The position numbers were made by a program, and so were the translations under genes. The notes under the pieces were generated by a model. The model saw only the letters and a program-made list of their open reading frames with translations, did not search any database and was not told where the DNA came from. Shown here piece by piece: positions 58,801-64,000 of a stretch of DNA of 64,000 bases (its first letter is position 1; the number at the start of each line of letters is the position of its first letter). Origin of the DNA: Larus michahellis (taxonomy: Eukaryota; Chordata; Aves; Charadriiformes; Laridae); NCBI RefSeq assembly GCF_964199755.1, contig NC_133906.1, positions 4,154,001 through 4,218,000 on the forward strand, given 5' to 3'.

Positions 58801-61800
58801 TTTCTAAGAATAGTGACTTAAGGTAGCAAGAGGCCAAGGCATTTGTCTCATAAGTGTTATCAATATCAGTCAGACTATCTGCCAAGAGAACGGCTCCTGC
58901 AGAAGACGTGCCAACAGCCCGTGGCTCAGAGCAGTACCCAGTCCCGCAGCTCTTCGGGAACCGCCGCTGGGCTGCAAGACTGCTGAACACAGGCAGCCAC
59001 CGCGGGCTCTCCCCACGCAGCCGCCCTACACTTTGCACTGTGTTATCTTCCCTCCTTGTTTCACTTAGCCAGACCCCAACCATCCCCCCTCGCAGCTGGC
59101 ATGGCGATGCCACCCCGTGGCAGGCGTTGGGCTGCGGAGCACCACCTTTATTTAAAATAATCCTTCACATGCGCAATCATCGATAACTGCTAACCTACTC
59201 CCTAGAAGACACAGACCAATTGACAGATTATTATAACCCCTTAAAATATTAATGCCCTATCAGGAAGCAATTTCACTGGGCCTAGAGACTCTTCCATTAT
59301 TAGAAATTATGCCCCAGCCTTAAATAAATTAACTCAATAAATGTCTTACCATGAATACAAATTCCTGCTTAGGGCTTGCAAATAAAATGATTTAGAGCTG
59401 TTCTCTGAGGAAAGATGAGGTGTTTAAACTTGCAAAAGAGGAAGGGCTACCGTATTCATTAGTCTTTTGTTTTAAATGGACTTCTTTTACACTGAAGGCA
59501 TCCCTTTCGGAACAGAGGGGGAAATCTTTGGAAAATTAAGTTGTTACAGTTTCTTACACTGGGCCGCACGGTTTCAATTCTGCAGACACCCAGATCTCTG
59601 CTGTACTCCAAAGGCAGCTCTGGGGCCGAGACCACCGCAGCCTCGGCAGCAGCTGCCCAGCGCCATCAGCACCACATCCCTGTGGGGCATGGGGGAGACC
59701 CCACAGTTCATAGGGTGTCTGTTAATAAAGCTTCAGCCTTAGCAGGTGTTTGTGATTTCAAGAAAACATAAGCATGAGCAAGCCCATGAATCATCCCAAC
59801 CTCCTGTCAAAGTGTCTGCCCTCTTCGTGTCGATGAATCGACTGCAGCAACGTGAAGGCCACACTGTCAGATTTCATTAGAGCTGCATTTCACACCAAAG
59901 GCCCCTGATGTTTCAAGAAGAGTATTACAGCTCAGCATCCTTTTACGAATCTCTGAGCTGGCAAGAACAACATGGAACATCAGCAGAGTAATACCTTGTC
60001 TGTCCATTGTGCACACTTCCACCATTTCCATTTTTGGCCACTTTTTTAGGAGCAATTATACACACACACAGACTTCCTGTGCGCTATTGTACTGCCTCCA
60101 ATGCAACTGATTTTCTCAGGTGAGCACAGCCTGGTTTGCTCTATCTGGCCCATCCTTAGGGACAGGACAGCCCTGGACGGGTAGTCTGCAACCTCAGGAG
60201 ATGCGTAGGCAGCACCCCATGATTTGGTTATCTGCCTGGCAGCAGCTGCCAGGTGTCACCGCCCGCCTGTGGGACATCCAGAGCCATGTCCTACAGCAGA
60301 GAGGGGCACACCTCGAGCTCTGCTGCAGCGAAGCCCAAGCACAACATTTCCCCAAAGGACGTGCCTTAGCTCAAAATACAGTGTAAAGACAGACACGTTC
60401 CTAAGACAGTGCAGGTAAACAGATGCCTTCTGCAGATAACAATCAACAGGAACACCATGGGGAAGATAAAGTCTCTGTCTTTTCTTTGTGCTCAGGAATC
60501 GATTTGATGAGATTTTGATTGCTGATAACCACAGCACTCTTGTTTGCCCGTGAAGAGCTCACATGACTCTCTCGGTCCTGGTTTAAGATTAGAGCATGCC
60601 CCGAAAATGGACGCAATGTTTCCAGTTGTTACTTTTCAGTTTGTACACACATGAACAGTTCAGTCCCAAACCGCAGGTTACACATAAAAGACACAAGTCA
60701 GGATGAAAACAATAGCCCCACTGATTCCACTGGACTGCATCATAAAGGTTTGTAAAGAAGACCATAGATTCAACTTACTGTTTTCCCTTAGACAGAAATT
60801 CCATCAAAAGCCACCCACAGAGACGCTTAACACAGGGAATTTTGCAAGCGGAGCAGGGCGATTGCCTTGGCAGCAGCCTTCTCCTCAGCGTCTCCTCTTG
60901 CTGGCATGGACTTTGCACTTGTACCTGTTGCATTCCCAGCTGACCCAGCAGCAAGCTGTTGGGCTGGTGACATGAAGCTGCCCAGCACGAATGCTTGCTT
61001 GCGTGCTGCAGCTTTTAACCACGGCATCTGAATTTGCTTCTTGCCACCCTTGAGGGCTGGGATAAATATAACCCCAGCTTACACATGCGAGAAATGGCGA
61101 GAATGGGCACGTGGGGGCAGGGAGAGGGGGCGCAGCCTGCTTGGGTCGGGGGGAGAGGCAAGCAGAGGAGAGCAGCTCCCCCTCTCCCTTCCTCCCACCC
61201 TCACCGAGCCCCCCATCCCCAGCCCTGGGAGCCCACTGCTGTGCCTGTGCCACCATGGGGCCTTCAGGCAACCACTGGCACCTGCGGGCACCACTTCCCA
61301 ACCACGGCTCCCGGCTCAGAAACATCCCGCCTGCCTCAGTGTCCCCACAGACCACGCATTCAGCAGTCACAGGCAGCCACCAGCTGCCCTCGACAGGAGA
61401 TACCCCCCATGCCGGCCCCATCCACAGACAGCCCATACAGACACCATCAACAACCAGTTACGTTACATTTAAGGCCACTTAGCCCTCAAGGTCTATCTGT
61501 GCAGGGATAATGTTTCAAAGCAATTTGGCAAAAAGTAAGGTTAGAGGAGCAACTTCCCAGCTCTGTGCAACAGATTGCAGCCTCGTGGCTTCCTGGGAGT
61601 GTGGCACTTGTGCCGCTTGTGGTGGCCACCCCCTCAAAGCCCCTGCTGCCACCTCCCTCCTGTCCCCAGCACCTGTGGCTTCCCGCTCTGTCTCCAGCGC
61701 TGGCCAGGCTCTGCTCTGCCGCGGTGCAGCCGGCGATGGTCCTCGCTGAGGCCGGCTGATGCTTTGGGAGATTATTCCTTAATAGGCTGATCTCTGTGCT

Positions 61801-64000
61801 AGCAAAGGACCGGGGAAGGGAGGAATACATTATCAGCTCTAATCTGGCATTACAGCGTGCTTGCTGCTTGGGTTCTGCCTCCCAAAAGCAGAATTAATTG
61901 CTGGGCTAGAAAATGCACATAAATCAATCAGCTCATACACTACATTTATTTTCTGTAGCTATGCATTGGGCTCCTGGCAGCTTAAAACAGCAGTGACACC
62001 CACTGTTGCTACAAGGAGGGATAAAGGTTGGGCTCTTGCCAAAGGCTACCTGCAGAAAGCTGTGGTTGCCCAGCACACAGGCAGGGCAAGGTGGTGGCAC
62101 AGCTACAGCAGCCACCTGGAGCTAAACACCATCACAGCAGCAGTATTTCTGCCCCATTTCAGCGTTTAAGGTGACTGTCAGTCCAGACCCATTGCAAAAC
62201 TTACCTTCCTAGCTTTTCTAAAATAAATGCCCGAAAGTCAGGATAGAAAGAGGAGGCAGAAAACGGATATTGCGAGAAAAGAAATGTCATCTTCTACTGT
62301 AGACTTATTTACAGCAAACTCCGTGACTTGACAACGGTGTCTACAGCAACAAGGAAAATAAAACACTCAGTCATTACCAGTGTGCTCTTTTTGAGTGGAA
62401 CGATAGAGCAAAGACAAACCTCAAGCCAGACTCCCCAGTCTGCCCAGGAACCACCTCCTGCTCGGTGCTTTCCCCCCCAGGGGTCTGGTCCTTGGCTGCG
62501 CTCCCCAGCCCTGGCTGCGATGCAGGTCAGCCATGACCATCGCCTGAGGCCTTTTGCCAGGTGTAAATGCAGGTAGTGACCTTTCTTTCCCACTTCCTTC
62601 CCTTCACCACGTGTCTGATGTGAGCAGAGCAGGACATACCAACACCCTCAGTGCCCTGCTCCTGCCCCTACGTCACCTCTGCCCTGCACTTTTCCTCCTG
62701 CACTAGGAAAGGGACTTCAATGCAGAAGTCCTCGCCCTTGCAGCACTGCCTCCCTGCAGTGTGGTGCCCTCCACGCCTCCCATCCCATCCCATCCCATCC
62801 CATCCCATCCCATCCCATCCCATCCCATCCCATCCCATCCCATCCCCCTGCACAGAGGTGCCTGTGCACAGCGCACCCCAAGACATGATGGGACAGAGAC
62901 ATCCTCCAGGAAAAGAACGGGGTAAAAGAGGGATGTGAGCTGCTGCTGAGCGGTGTTGGAGGTTAGAGCGAGCCTCTGTGTTCTCTGAAAAATTCCATCC
63001 TTGCTCCATGCCTTAGATACCCACGTGAAAAATGGAGATAATAGCTGTTCACACTGTCTCCTAGGGACCTCTAAAGACAAAGACTCATGGAAACGTGCTT
63101 TTCTGTTGATCTTCCCTTATTTTGACTCTCAGTCACCAGGATTTGTCGTTCTTCTCTCTGGCACACTGCGGGGTCACAGAAGCCAGGTGCCCCATCCAGC
63201 CTCGGCGTGAGCCCAGGCTGCCCACGGACGCGGCCCCCAAGCAGCATGGCATCCCACTCCAAAACAGAATTTATGTGTCACAGAAGCAAGAGGTGACATT
63301 TTACCTCTTATCCAGTATTTAAAACCCTTGCAATGTGTGAACACTTTATGAACTGCCAGTGAAAGGAGATACGGGGCACAGGGGAGCCGGGCTGCAGGAC
63401 GGCTGCCTGTCAGCATGGTTTCCTCAGCCGATGTGTCCGCAAGAGCAGCCGAACACCCCTGGGCAGCCCTGAGCCAACCTCACAGCAGCCTGGTGTCCAG
63501 CACCCTGAGAAACCTTACCCAACGCTGTAAATTATTCATGGCTAGGCAGCTATTCGCTGTAAAACACGTTCCAGGTTCCAGCTGCTCTTTGAAAAACAAG
63601 CAATGCTAACAACAAATTCTCTGTCACCCATACCCGCTTGTTCTCAACACGTCTAACGTGCCAATACTGCTGATACTTGAACCAAAACACATTTCAAGTA
63701 GGAACAAAAGTTCTGGACTGCCATCAGGCATGTTTTTTCCAATCTGAAAACCCATTTACTTATTTCCATTATGATGTTGCCCATTACAACCTGAAAACAT
63801 TATTTTATCTGCGTGCACATCAGCACCCAATGTTCATGCCTAGATTCTCGTACAGCTTTCTAACGTCGCTTTAAAATAACGAATATACTTAAAAAGTAAA
63901 AAAAGGTCAGTGTAACCTCTTGTCAGATACAAGAATGAGTTTGGGAACAGACAATTAATTGGACACTCAGTTTCAGGAGCACAACACTTTGTTATTATCT
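49839..64000. other. Region upstream of GABRP, no gene recognised
   Basis: About 14 kb. It probably contains the GABRP promoter and one or more noncoding first exons, but I cannot place them. GC-richer patches at about 53.3-53.8, 55.0-55.1, 57.1-57.3, 58.9-59.1 and 61.1-61.5 kb carry overlapping ORFs on both strands with no family resemblance. No KCNIP1 exon (expected neighbour) was recognised. A (CATCC)n microsatellite lies at 62779-62846. Confidence 0.6.
62779..62846. repeat. (CATCC)n pentanucleotide microsatellite, about 13 copies
   Basis: An uninterrupted CATCC array with a perfect 5-bp period. Because five is not a multiple of three the array reads open in all frames, giving artificial repeats such as PSHPI on plus and GMGWD on minus. 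The minus strand is (GGATG)n, with about a dozen GGG runs two bases apart. Confidence 0.97.

Noticed and set aside
60885-61510. 183-codon minus-strand and 158-codon plus-strand ORFs
   Set aside because: Overlapping antisense ORFs in Pro/Gly-rich, GC-rich sequence. Neither looks like a protein family.
62651-63080. ORFs with PSHPI or GWDGM repeats
   Set aside because: These are translations of the (CATCC)n microsatellite, which is open in every frame.
49839-64000. Possible 3' exons of KCNIP1, the expected next gene
   Set aside because: I looked for EF-hand signatures and the conserved C-terminal end among the open frames on both strands and saw none, so the gene probably lies outside the window.
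1-64000. CRISPR arrays, bacterial operons, prophage, integrated viral genes, tRNA or rRNA genes
   Set aside because: Nothing in the window resembles any of these. Repeats are short tandem types and the genes are spliced vertebrate genes.

Overview
The window is vertebrate nuclear DNA. It is most likely from a bird. Coding density is low, introns are short, a CpG island marks a housekeeping promoter, and the only recognisable interspersed repeats are two small remnants of the CR1 LINE 3' end. No bacterial, organellar or viral gene was recognised. The species cannot be named from the sequence.

Three protein-coding genes can be assembled exon by exon, all on the minus strand. (1) Positions 1 to about 7.95 kb hold the 5' end of RANBP17: a CpG-island promoter, then four coding exons for the first 141 residues. 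The gene continues beyond the left edge. (2) Positions 13.2 to 22.6 kb hold a complete four-exon gene for a 297-residue secreted protein of the KAZALD1 family (IGFBP-type, Kazal-like and Ig domains, acidic tyrosine-rich tail). (3) Positions about 34.6 to 49.8 kb hold GABRP, the GABA-A receptor pi subunit, with nine coding exons and 445 residues. Every splice junction in the three models has GT-AG ends and matching phase.

Read along the minus strand the order is GABRP, KAZALD1-like, RANBP17. From memory the human 5q35 order is KCNIP1, GABRP, RANBP17, TLX3, so the block looks syntenic. The KAZALD1-like gene between GABRP and RANBP17 has no human counterpart at that spot that I recall. No KCNIP1 exon was recognised in the right part of the window.

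The rest is intronic or intergenic: 8.0-13.2 kb, 22.6-34.5 kb and 49.8-64 kb. It contains microsatellites, a 21-bp minisatellite, a 29-bp tandem duplication, two tracts with G-quadruplex potential and several AT-rich, homeodomain-motif-dense blocks that are candidate enhancers. The three genes are neighbours rather than a pathway: nuclear transport, an extracellular matrix or growth-factor-binding protein, and an epithelial ligand-gated chloride channel. The main point of interest is the KAZALD1-like gene with its unusual tail.
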